Assembly (NCBI RefSeq): GCF_015330165.1
Contig: NZ_JADDXT010000002.1
Span: 1,486,504-1,550,503 of the forward strand
Source of the DNA: Zobellia roscoffensis
GTDB taxonomy: Bacteria > Bacteroidota > Bacteroidia > Flavobacteriales > Flavobacteriaceae
Direction: 5' to 3'
Length of the DNA: 64,000 nucleotides
Below, piece by piece: positions 1 to 7,685 of this stretch (the first letter of the stretch is position 1; every line of letters begins with the position of its first letter). Made by a program: the position numbers and the translations under genes. The notes below the pieces were generated by a model. That model was not told where the DNA came from. It did no database searches and was given only the letters and a program-made list of their open reading frames with translations.

Positions 1-300
1 TTTTTCCTCAAGCTCTTTTGAGTAGTAGGCAAGCCCTTCAATTTGTTGGAGTTTTTCTTCTTGATCGGGAGAAATAGAAAAAAATTTCCCAGTGGCCGGC
101 AAGGCCTTTAAATCAGGATCAAAAGTATTACTGAAGGATAAGCTAAAAGTTTTGAGTCCTGCAAAACCAGAAAGCACTACAAAAAGAGCAGCAGAGCCAA
201 TAACCGTTACCAAAAAGGTAATGAAGTTAATGACGTTTACTGCATTTTGACTGCTTTTAGAACGAACATATCGCTTGGCAATGTAGAACGGAAAATTCAA
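1..300 (-). CDS. LolC/LolE-family ABC transporter permease, N-terminal part (partial)
   Basis: The reverse strand reads in frame from a TTG at 300 to the window edge, giving about 100 residues. It starts LNFPFYIAKRYVRSKSSQNA and continues into a hydrophobic segment (VNVINFITFLVTVIGSAALFV). This matches the N-terminus of FtsX/LolC/E-type permeases, which release lipoproteins from the inner membrane or act in related ABC exporters. The TTG lies two bases past the rbfA stop codon, so the two genes are probably co-transcribed. The rest of the protein is outside the window, so LolE cannot be told from other FtsX-like permeases. Confidence 0.7.
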   Translation of the reverse strand, partial: MNFPFYIAKRYVRSKSSQNAVNVINFITFLVTVIGSAALFVVLSGFAGLKTFSLSFSNTFDPDLKALPATGKFFSISPDQEEKLQQIEGLAYYSKELEEK

Positions 301-302
301 CC

Positions 303-695
303 TTACATCTTTTTTCTTTTGTCCAACAGGTCTCTGTTCTCAATAGGGTTTTCTTCCCGTTTCAGTGATTTCTCAATATTTTCGATATAATCCAAAGAAT
401 CATCTAAAAAGAACAATAGCTCAGGAACCCTTCGCAATTGGTTTTTGGTGCGCTGCGCCAATTCATGCTTAATAAGCGGCTGATTGGACTTTATTCCTTC
501 CATAAGCTCACTTGCATCTTTGTTCGGGAAAATACTGATATATACTTTGGCAATAGAAAGGTCGGTCGTTACCGAAACTTTTGAAACCGAAATCAACGTA
601 CCTTTCAACCCACCATCAATGGCGGCACGCTGTAGAATATCTACGATATCTTCTTGTATGACCCCCGCAATCTTTTTCTGTCGTTGTGTTTCCAT
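303..695 (-). CDS. rbfA: Ribosome-binding factor A
   Basis: RbfA binds the 30S subunit and helps late 16S rRNA processing. From the ATG at 695 the protein is 130 residues and begins METQRQKKIAGVIQEDI. The middle segment (VTTDLSIAKVYISIFP) matches the KH-like RbfA fold, and LRRVPELLFFLDDSLD matches the conserved C-terminal motif. The open frame extends upstream to 743, but the family N-terminus clearly begins at 695. Its stop abuts the permease start, and the epimerase gene is divergent. The length is normal. Confidence 0.93.
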   Translation of the reverse strand: METQRQKKIAGVIQEDIVDILQRAAIDGGLKGTLISVSKVSVTTDLSIAKVYISIFPNKDASELMEGIKSNQPLIKHELAQRTKNQLRRVPELLFFLDDSLDYIENIEKSLKREENPIENRDLLDKRKKM

Positions 696-766
696 ACCGC
701 AAAAATACGGAGAAATAGCGTAATTTAGGGGGATAAACACCAATACGGATAAAATTCATCTTTCAT

Positions 767-1171
767 TTGGAAAAAATAGAGCATATAGGCATAGCCGTAC
801 ACGATTTAGAAGCGGCCAATGAACGCTTCGGTAAGCTTTTAGGACAATCGCACTATAAGATTGAAGAAGTGCCCAGTGAAGGCGTCCGTACCTCATTTTT
901 CAAAACAGGGGAAAGTAAGATAGAACTTTTAGAAGCAACAGAGCCATCGGGACCCATTGCTAAATTTTTGAATAAAAACGGCGAGGGCATGCACCACATA
1001 GCTTTTGCTGTAGACGATATTGAAAAAGAAATGAAAAGGTTAAAGGCAGAAGGTTTTACATTAATCAACGAAAAACCAAAAAAAGGAGCTGATAATAAAC
1101 TAGTTGCTTTTCTACATCCCAAGAGCAGTAACGGGGTGTTGATAGAATTATGTCAAGAAATAATTAAGTAG
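767..1171 (+). CDS. mce: Methylmalonyl-CoA epimerase
   Basis: A 134-residue protein of the vicinal oxygen chelate (glyoxalase) fold. It interconverts the 2R and 2S epimers of methylmalonyl-CoA, linking propionyl-CoA and succinyl-CoA metabolism. The start MEKIEHIGIAVHDL supplies the first metal-binding His, GMHHIAFAVDDI the central His, and VLIELCQ the C-terminal Glu, as in the family. The start is a TTG at 767; no in-frame ATG gives the conserved N-terminus. It is divergent from rbfA. Lactoylglutathione lyase is less likely given length and motif order. Confidence 0.9.
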   Translation: MEKIEHIGIAVHDLEAANERFGKLLGQSHYKIEEVPSEGVRTSFFKTGESKIELLEATEPSGPIAKFLNKNGEGMHHIAFAVDDIEKEMKRLKAEGFTLINEKPKKGADNKLVAFLHPKSSNGVLIELCQEIIK

Positions 1172-1321
1172 CGAATAAAATAGCTTGCACCACCAAAAAA
1201 TAAGTAGTAATATTGCAGTCCAATTTTTGCTCCTGCGGTTCAGCTGCTTGTAGTACCTAACGCTTCCCGATAGCTATTTGGGGACAGATGGATAAGAATT
1301 GAAATATTGAATTATATAACC

Positions 1322-1395
1322 GGTCCTATAGCTCAGCTGGTTAGAGCACCTGACTCATAATCAGGTGGTCCCTGGTTCGAGTCCAGGTGGGACCA
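1322..1395 (+). tRNA. tRNA with CAT anticodon (Met or lysidine-modified Ile2)
   Basis: A full cloverleaf can be drawn. The acceptor stem is GGTCCTA/TGGGACC with discriminator A at 1395. The D arm holds GCTCAGCTGGTTAGAGC, the anticodon stem-loop is CCTGA-CTCATAA-TCAGG, and the T arm is CCTGG-TTCGAGT-CCAGG. CCA is not encoded. Elongator Met and Ile2 cannot be separated by eye. Its last 12 bases plus one form the left attachment site of the island. Confidence 0.93.
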
Positions 1396-1396
1396 C
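1384..1396. repeat. attL: 13-bp direct repeat overlapping the tRNA 3' end
   Basis: CAGGTGGGACCAC here is repeated exactly at 38427-38439. With one mismatch the match extends to 16 bp (GT-C/T-CAGGTGGGACCAC, 1381-1396). It covers the last part of the T stem, the acceptor 3' strand and the discriminator. Tyrosine recombinases commonly use tRNA 3' ends in this way, leaving the tRNA intact. Confidence 0.85.
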
Positions 1397-1402
1397 GGAA
1401 TT

Positions 1403-1443
1403 AATCCATAACACACTTTTAATTAAGGAGTTATGGATTTTTT
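1403..1443 (+). terminator. Rho-independent terminator after the tRNA (island side)
   Basis: AATCCATAAC (1403-1412) pairs with GTTATGGATT (1430-1439), a perfect 10-bp stem with a 17-nt loop followed by a T run. It lies just inside the island and would terminate the tRNA transcript, replacing the hairpin now found at 38442-38478. Confidence 0.65.
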
Positions 1444-1533
1444 GTTTTTGGAAGTGACAACATTAGGGCCTACATTTTTATATTCTATTTCATTACACTT
1501 TAATCCTCGTTGCAATTCTATTTATAATTTTCA

Positions 1534-2571
1534 TTAGTAATACATTAACTTTTCATGTGTAACAATATCAAGGGGTAAACTAACTACCTGTGGAGGTTGT
1601 TGCTGCATTCCCAGAAATTTGTATAAATATTCTATACCCTGAAAAGCCTGTTCAAAAGGTCTTTGATTTATTAGAAAGTCTATCTTTTTGTCCTCTAACA
1701 GTTGTTTATTTTTATCTAGAAGATCATATCCAACAATACGAATCTGGTTCGAGGGAAGTAGGGCTTTGGCCAAAATAAAAGATTTAGAGTTAGGAACGAA
1801 TATTCCTTTGATATTATCTTGCGAGTTTAGTTTCTTCTTAATTTTTTGTATTATTTTTTTATCTTCTTGTGCTACAGAAAATATCTCAATGTTACAATGT
1901 TTACCACAATTGTCCTCAAAATACGACTCAAAACCTGCTATTCTTTCGTTTACATTGAAGTTGGGATTCTGGGCTTTGGTGATATTTAGAATTAAAAATT
2001 TTGATTCTTTTTTCTGACCCAAGCTAATTAGTTCTCCAGCAAGTCTTCCGCCCTGATATGAATTTTGACCTATGTAGCTAATTGCACCAGAATTATGTTG
2101 CCCAGAACCAATTAAAACAAAAGGGATTCCATTTAGTTTGCATTTCTTCAGAAATATTTCGGTTTCGTGATAAAGTACTTGTGCTAAGAGAACGGCGTCA
2201 TTTTTATCATTAAAAATTTGTTTACCAGTATCAAAGAAAGATTGTTTGCTTTTTTGATCATAAAGATAAACATTCACTGAAATACCTAATGTTTTAAAGG
2301 CTTTCAATGCCTTTTTTGCACCGTTGAGGGGTTCAGTCCAATATTCCCCCTTTGTATGTTTAGGTAAAAGAACAGCGATTTTGAAATTTTTATTTAGGAC
2401 TAAGTTTCTGGCAAAGGTATTCGGAACATAATTAACTTTATCCATTATGCTCTTAACTAGCTGAATTGTTTCTTTAGAAACATCCCCTCTATCATGTAAA
2501 ACTCTATCAACTGTCCCAATAGAAACCTTTGCAAGCTTAGCAATATCTTTTATTGTTGGTTTATCTCTCAT
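1534..2571 (-). CDS. LacI-family transcriptional regulator of the island PUL
   Basis: A 345-residue LacI/GalR-type repressor. The N-terminal HTH reads TIKDIAKLAKVSIGTVDRVL, followed by a hinge and a periplasmic-binding-protein-like sugar-sensing domain (from about residue 58, FKIAVLLPKHTKGEYW). The ATG at 2571 (MRDKPT) is preferred over an upstream TTG at 2577. It is divergent from susC, and the intergenic gap carries two copies of a 19-bp sequence in inverted orientation, good candidates for its operators. It probably controls the 2869-21558 operon in response to a uronate or oligosaccharide; the effector is unknown. Confidence 0.9.
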   Translation of the reverse strand: MRDKPTIKDIAKLAKVSIGTVDRVLHDRGDVSKETIQLVKSIMDKVNYVPNTFARNLVLNKNFKIAVLLPKHTKGEYWTEPLNGAKKALKAFKTLGISVNVYLYDQKSKQSFFDTGKQIFNDKNDAVLLAQVLYHETEIFLKKCKLNGIPFVLIGSGQHNSGAISYIGQNSYQGGRLAGELISLGQKKESKFLILNITKAQNPNFNVNERIAGFESYFEDNCGKHCNIEIFSVAQEDKKIIQKIKKKLNSQDNIKGIFVPNSKSFILAKALLPSNQIRIVGYDLLDKNKQLLEDKKIDFLINQRPFEQAFQGIEYLYKFLGMQQQPPQVVSLPLDIVTHEKLMYY

Positions 2572-2675
2572 ATACAATCATATTGACAATTAATAACGGT
2601 TTTTATTAGCAAAAAACTAAAAATTTCAACTAAAAATTTTTGTAATCCAAATATAATTTTAATATTTGTGTATTC

Positions 2676-2694
2676 CCGTGTACGTTAACGGTAA
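2676..2694 (+). promoter_or_regulatory. Candidate LacI operator, copy 1
   Basis: CCGTGTACGTTAACGGTAA contains the perfect palindrome CGTTAACG. It is repeated exactly in reverse complement at 2794-2812. It lies in the lacI-susC divergent region, near the lacI side. Assignment to the LacI protein is inference from position and symmetry. Confidence 0.65.
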
Positions 2695-2793
2695 TGTGTT
2701 TGCAATATAAAACTTTAATTTATACTGGTGAAATAGTTACTTCATGGGTAGAAAAATAACAAATTTTAGAAGCTCACATATATTTTTTATCAC

Positions 2794-2812
2794 TTACCGT
2801 TAACGTACACGG
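2794..2812 (-). promoter_or_regulatory. Candidate LacI operator, copy 2
   Basis: TTACCGTTAACGTACACGG is the exact reverse complement of 2676-2694. The two centres are 118 bp apart and this copy is 56 bp upstream of the susC start. Such spacing would allow repression of susC directly or by looping. Confidence 0.65.
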
Positions 2813-2868
2813 AGATAACCATAAAGTTTATTTAGCATAGAACTGATGTTAACCAAAAACCAACTAGT

Positions 2869-5800
2869 ATGAAAAAATTGTCCATCTTATTTCTGTTTGG
2901 ATTCTTACTAATTTCAAAATGCCTCAGCGCACAATCAGTATCAGTTAGTGGGACTATTATTGCAGCAGACAACGAACCCTTGCCTGGAGTGAATGTCGTC
3001 GAAAAAGGAACTACTAATGGAACTGTAGCTGATTTTGATGGTAACTATTCGATTAGCGTATCGGGTCAAGATGCGATTTTGGTATTTAGTTCAATTGGCT
3101 TTGCTACTCAGGAAATCACAGTGGGAAACCAGAATCTATTGAATATTATACTTTCTGAGGATTCACAAGTTTTAGATGAAGTAGTGCTTGTTGGATATGG
3201 TACTCAGAGAAAACAAGATTTAACTGGTGCTATCGTTTCGGCAGATCTTGAACAATTTCAAGAATCACCCAACACTAGCGTTTTACAATCTTTGCAAGGA
3301 GCTCTCCCGGGTATAACTATTGGCCAAACTGCTACGACTGGAGCGGAGCCAGATATTCAAATCAGAGGACGTTCCACATTGAACGGTAGTCAAAATCCAC
3401 TTATCGTGTTGGATGGAGTAATCTATCGAGGAAGACTTGCAGATTTGAACCCAAAGGATATTAAATCGGTGGATGTACTTAAAGACCCCAGTAGTAAGGC
3501 TATTTATGGAGCTCAAGCAGCAAATGGAATCGTAATTGTAAGTACAAAACAAGGAAAAACTGCTCAAAAATCCACTATTAATTATTCGACTTTTTATGCT
3601 GTTCAAAGTCCTACAAATGAAAGGACTACAATGAACCGAGAGCAATATCTGAAAGCAACACGTGATTTGGATTGGGAAAACGGCTTTCTTGGGCCGGACT
3701 TTATCCAAGAAAATCCCGATTGGACACCGGCGAACGATACCTCTTTTTTTCCACCATTATTGAATGGGCTTGCAGCGGGCAATGATTATAACTGGTTTAA
3801 CGAAAGCACCAAACCGGGTTATACAATGGACCATCAATTAAGTATCCGAGGTAGCTCAGATAATACTTCATACTTTATATCAGGAGGATTGACAAAACAA
3901 GTGGGTTGGTTGTCAAATGATAATTATGATCGTCAAACTGTAAGGGTGAATATTGATACTAAAGTTACTGATTGGTTAACTATCGGAGCAAATACTTTTG
4001 GGTCTTTTTCTGATTTTTCTGGGGTAAGTCCTAATATTAGCGGTCTCGCAGTTATGAGCCCACTCGTCATGCCTCAAGATTCATCTGGTGAATTCATTCC
4101 CAACCCTTTGGGTGATAACATCGTGAACCCTTATTTACAAAGCCTTCAGGATGATCGTGATAATCTTAATAACATTTCTGCAATTTTCTATGCTTCTGTA
4201 GATATTCCCCAAATTCCTGGATTAAACTTTCGAGTTAACTACAGTAACAACTATCGGTGGTCATTGCAGGGGAATTCTGATATCTATGGTGCAGGCTTGA
4301 CCGGCAGTGCCTTTAAACAAACTAATTCTACACATGATGTCTTGGTAGATAACATTCTTACATACGACAAGCGTTTTGGTAAAGATGAAAATCATGGTTT
4401 AAAAGTGACTCTTGTCGCAGGATTTAATACTATCGATTTTGAGCAGACTAGGGCTGAGGGCACTAATTTTTCAAATCTAGCTTTATCATATAATAATTTG
4501 GAACAGGCCGTAAATCAGGTCATCTCTTCTAATGCATGGGAAGAGAGTTATACAGCACAGACTGGAAGGGTAAACTACGATTTTAAAAGAAAGTATCTTT
4601 TAAGCGCTAGCCTACGTAGGGACGGATTTAGTGGTTTTGCCGAAAATAATAAGACAGCTCTTTTTCCTTCAATAGGATTAGGTTGGGTTATTTCAAACGA
4701 AGAACTATTGTCTGCTTCAGACATGCTCAATCTCTTGAAACTTCGCGGCAGTTATGGTAGTAATGGTAATTTAACTTCTAGGTACAGTTCTCTTGCCCAA
4801 ATCGAGGCACCAGAAGATTCACGATATGTGTTCAGCGATGGTGGATCGACTGTAAATGGCCAGACCGTAGTATCACTTGCAAATCCTGACCTCAAGTGGG
4901 AACGTACGGACGGTATAAATATAGGTGTCGATTTTGGACTTTTTCAAAACAAGATTTCAGGTACCGTTGATTACTATCGTTCCACAACTAAAGATTTGCT
5001 ATGGGATTTTATTCTGCCAGAGTTGAGTGGATTTAGCTCAATTCGATCCAACATCGGAGAGATAGAAAATAAAGGTCTAGAGTTTTCTTTGAACTTCAAT
5101 CCAGTTCGAAGCGATAATTTAAATTGGAATATAGGCGTCAATTTTGCAAGGAATAAAAACAAAATTAAGTCATTACTAGGAGAGGATTTGGATGGTGATG
5201 GACGGGAAGACGATTTGATAGCGAATGGTCTTTTCATTGGCGAGTCAATTGGAACGATATATGACTATGTGACCGACGGGCTTTATCAAATTGGGGATAC
5301 AGATATACCTAGTGGGTCCCAACCTGGATTTCAAAGGTTGGTTGATTTAGATGGAGAGGAAGGAATATCTCCAGAAGGAGATAGAAAAATACTAGGAAGA
5401 ACAGAGCCAGCCTATCAGTTCGGTATTAATAATACACTATCGTATAAAAATTTTGCATTTAAGTTTTTTATAAACTCAATTCAAGGTGGAAGTGATGGTT
5501 ATTTGGGCAGGAATGATCCATGGCAAAGTGGCTACAGCACACCCGGTATTGCTCAGAATAGTAATAAGTATACGGATATTGACTACTGGACACCTAGTAA
5601 TCCTGAAGCCACTTACAGGCGGCCAGGAGTCGCTGGGCCGGTAACGGCAAGACGTTTTTTCGACCGTAGCTTTATCCGTCTGCAAGATATTTCCCTGTCT
5701 TATAATCTTCCTAGCGATGTCACGGAAAAAATAGGTTTCCAAGGCTTAAAAATCTTTTTAAGCGGAAAAAACCTTTTAACCATCTCTGATTGGGAAGGCT

Positions 5801-5892
5801 GGGACCCAGAAACAGGTCAAGGATTAGCATTGTCCTCAAGTGGACTTCCAGTCATGAAAAGTATAACTTTTGGACTCGATCTATCATTTTAA
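2869..5892 (+). CDS. SusC/RagA-family TonB-dependent outer-membrane transporter
   Basis: A 1007-residue outer-membrane importer. It has a signal peptide (to about residue 22, ending LSAQ), a carboxypeptidase-regulatory-like domain (about 24-98), the SusC signature DEVVLVGYG at 103-111, and a plug domain with QIRGRSTLNGSQNPLIVLDG and VLKDPSSKAIYG. A long beta-barrel runs to the C-terminal F (FGLDLSF). Length is typical. It pairs with the SusD gene 18 bp downstream and is the first gene of the island PUL. It would import oligosaccharides from a uronic-acid-containing glycan, inferred from the downstream enzymes. An ATG at 2869 precedes a clear signal peptide. Confidence 0.95.
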   Translation: MKKLSILFLFGFLLISKCLSAQSVSVSGTIIAADNEPLPGVNVVEKGTTNGTVADFDGNYSISVSGQDAILVFSSIGFATQEITVGNQNLLNIILSEDSQVLDEVVLVGYGTQRKQDLTGAIVSADLEQFQESPNTSVLQSLQGALPGITIGQTATTGAEPDIQIRGRSTLNGSQNPLIVLDGVIYRGRLADLNPKDIKSVDVLKDPSSKAIYGAQAANGIVIVSTKQGKTAQKSTINYSTFYAVQSPTNERTTMNREQYLKATRDLDWENGFLGPDFIQENPDWTPANDTSFFPPLLNGLAAGNDYNWFNESTKPGYTMDHQLSIRGSSDNTSYFISGGLTKQVGWLSNDNYDRQTVRVNIDTKVTDWLTIGANTFGSFSDFSGVSPNISGLAVMSPLVMPQDSSGEFIPNPLGDNIVNPYLQSLQDDRDNLNNISAIFYASVDIPQIPGLNFRVNYSNNYRWSLQGNSDIYGAGLTGSAFKQTNSTHDVLVDNILTYDKRFGKDENHGLKVTLVAGFNTIDFEQTRAEGTNFSNLALSYNNLEQAVNQVISSNAWEESYTAQTGRVNYDFKRKYLLSASLRRDGFSGFAENNKTALFPSIGLGWVISNEELLSASDMLNLLKLRGSYGSNGNLTSRYSSLAQIEAPEDSRYVFSDGGSTVNGQTVVSLANPDLKWERTDGINIGVDFGLFQNKISGTVDYYRSTTKDLLWDFILPELSGFSSIRSNIGEIENKGLEFSLNFNPVRSDNLNWNIGVNFARNKNKIKSLLGEDLDGDGREDDLIANGLFIGESIGTIYDYVTDGLYQIGDTDIPSGSQPGFQRLVDLDGEEGISPEGDRKILGRTEPAYQFGINNTLSYKNFAFKFFINSIQGGSDGYLGRNDPWQSGYSTPGIAQNSNKYTDIDYWTPSNPEATYRRPGVAGPVTARRFFDRSFIRLQDISLSYNLPSDVTEKIGFQGLKIFLSGKNLLTISDWEGWDPETGQGLALSSSGLPVMKSITFGLDLSF

Positions 5893-5910
5893 ACCTCAAA
5901 ATATACTGAT

Positions 5911-7587
5911 ATGAAAATATACAATAATAAACTTTACGCAATTTTAGGTTTGTTGCTTATATTCTTTTCTTGTAACGAACAGGACTTTTTAAGTGAAGAA
6001 CCTCTCGATTTTTTCGACCCTAGCAACTCGTTCGCTTCAATAGAAAATTTGGAAAGTTCTTTGGCCGACATTTATGCAAAATACCGCGAAATCTATTTCG
6101 ATGGCGGTTTTAGCAACTATAATCACTTTTTGGGTACCGATATCATGTTCAATTCGAGGGGTTCCGAAGATGCTTCTAGATTTGGCAATTATATTGCCGC
6201 TTTGGACCCTACTTCTAGTATTCCGGAATATCACTGGGATAGATGGTATAAGATTATAGCGAATGTTAATACTATAATTGCTAAGCTCAATGATTCCGAA
6301 ATTGCAATTGAAGAACGTACTTTGGTAGAGGCTGAAGCTCGACTTTTTCGAGCTCTTGCGTATAGACATTTAGTTTATCTATTTGGAGGGGTTCCTTTAA
6401 TTACAGAAGAAATATCTTCCCCAAAAACAGATTTTACAAGGGCTTCTGCAGATGATATTTTCCAACAAATTGTTGATGATGCAACATTTGCCTCATCAAA
6501 CCTTCCAGGAGTTTCTGAGGTTGTCGACGGAAAGCTGTCTAACCTTGTTGCACAGCATATATTAGCCGAAACCTATATTTCCCTAGGCAATTATGATGCA
6601 GCAATCACGGCGGCTTCAGTGGTTATCAATGATCCGGCTACGGCGTTAATGAGAAACCGTTTTGGTTCTCGTTCTGCTGAATCAGGTGATGTATATTGGG
6701 ATCTCTTCAGACGGGAGAATCAAAACCGAACATCAGGTAATACTGAAGCAATTTGGGTATCGCAGATGGAGGTAGATTTGCCTGGCGGTTATATTACTAC
6801 AACAAGTTCGAACACTAATAACTTAGAGCGATATCATGTTCCTGCAAGCTGGACTTTAAACGACCCAGATGGTAACATTGGCATTCTTGGATGGCGAGGT
6901 GACGCCAATGCTGGGGGGCGGGGTGTATCTTTTGTACAACCAACGGCCTTTTTCGAAAATACGTTATGGGAAAGTGATTTTGACAATGACCTTAGAAATT
7001 CTGAGGCTAATTATGTAAGAGATATTTTTTATGACAATCCTGAATCTGCCTGGTTCGGGCAGAGTGCTAGAGATAACCCTGGGTCACTATATTTGGGAGA
7101 GGGACAAAGCTGGAGGTGGTATCCATGGTTGACAAAGGCTACAACCCCAAATAATCATCCCGATGATATTTATGATGACCCAGAACTGTTATTATTAAAA
7201 TCCTCAGGCGGAACAACATATAGAGACCGATATTACCTTAGGCTCTCGGAAACTTATTTACTACGGGCAGAGGCCTATTTGGGTAAAAATGATTTGGGGA
7301 ATGCAGCTGCAGACATCAATACAGTTAGGGAGCGGTCGAATGCAAATCCAGTAACTGCTGGGGAAGTTGATATTGATTATATATTGGATGAGCGTGCTCG
7401 AGAATTAAGTTTTGAAGAAATGCGGAGAATTACTTTGCACCGAACTGGAAAATTGGTCGAGAGGGTACGTCTTTACAATGATCTCAATACAGACGATATA
7501 GCCGATTATCACGGATTATGGCCAATACCAGCTAAAGAAATTGAAGCAAATATCAATGGGAACCTTGAACAGAACCCTGGATATTAA
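5911..7587 (+). CDS. SusD/RagB-family glycan-binding lipoprotein
   Basis: A 558-residue surface lipoprotein that forms the lid of the SusC transporter and captures glycan. The signal peptide ends in lipobox IFFSC (Cys21). SusD hallmarks are visible: LVEAEARLFRALAYRHLVYLFG near residue 140, and C-terminal LSETYLLRAEAYLG and ARELSFEEMRRITLHR. It follows susC by 18 bp and is followed by a strong terminator-like hairpin, so expression of the downstream enzymes may be lower than that of the SusCD pair. Confidence 0.95.
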   Translation: MKIYNNKLYAILGLLLIFFSCNEQDFLSEEPLDFFDPSNSFASIENLESSLADIYAKYREIYFDGGFSNYNHFLGTDIMFNSRGSEDASRFGNYIAALDPTSSIPEYHWDRWYKIIANVNTIIAKLNDSEIAIEERTLVEAEARLFRALAYRHLVYLFGGVPLITEEISSPKTDFTRASADDIFQQIVDDATFASSNLPGVSEVVDGKLSNLVAQHILAETYISLGNYDAAITAASVVINDPATALMRNRFGSRSAESGDVYWDLFRRENQNRTSGNTEAIWVSQMEVDLPGGYITTTSSNTNNLERYHVPASWTLNDPDGNIGILGWRGDANAGGRGVSFVQPTAFFENTLWESDFDNDLRNSEANYVRDIFYDNPESAWFGQSARDNPGSLYLGEGQSWRWYPWLTKATTPNNHPDDIYDDPELLLLKSSGGTTYRDRYYLRLSETYLLRAEAYLGKNDLGNAAADINTVRERSNANPVTAGEVDIDYILDERARELSFEEMRRITLHRTGKLVERVRLYNDLNTDDIADYHGLWPIPAKEIEANINGNLEQNPGY

Positions 7588-7615
7588 TATTGAGTAGTTT
7601 CAGTTAATTTGGAGC

Positions 7616-7647
7616 ACCCCAGGGTCCGTATCCTGGGGTTTGTTTTT
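7616..7647 (+). terminator. Terminator or attenuator between susD and the enzyme genes
   Basis: ACCCCAGG (7616-7623) pairs perfectly with CCTGGGGT (7632-7639) across an 8-nt loop, followed by TTGTTTTT. All following PUL genes run in the same direction without an obvious new promoter, so partial read-through is likely. This would set a higher SusCD to enzyme ratio. Confidence 0.7.
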
Positions 7648-7685
7648 CAATGCATGTCATTCATATAATCAAGACACTATATAAG

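Noticed and set aside
767..1171. Lactoylglutathione lyase (GloA) for the glyoxalase-fold protein
   Set aside because: Short length, motif order and the rbfA neighbourhood fit methylmalonyl-CoA epimerase better.
3283..3708. Long antisense open frames inside susC, copA, MFS and other large genes
   Set aside because: They lie opposite strongly supported coding sequence, lack family motifs and look like codon-bias shadows.
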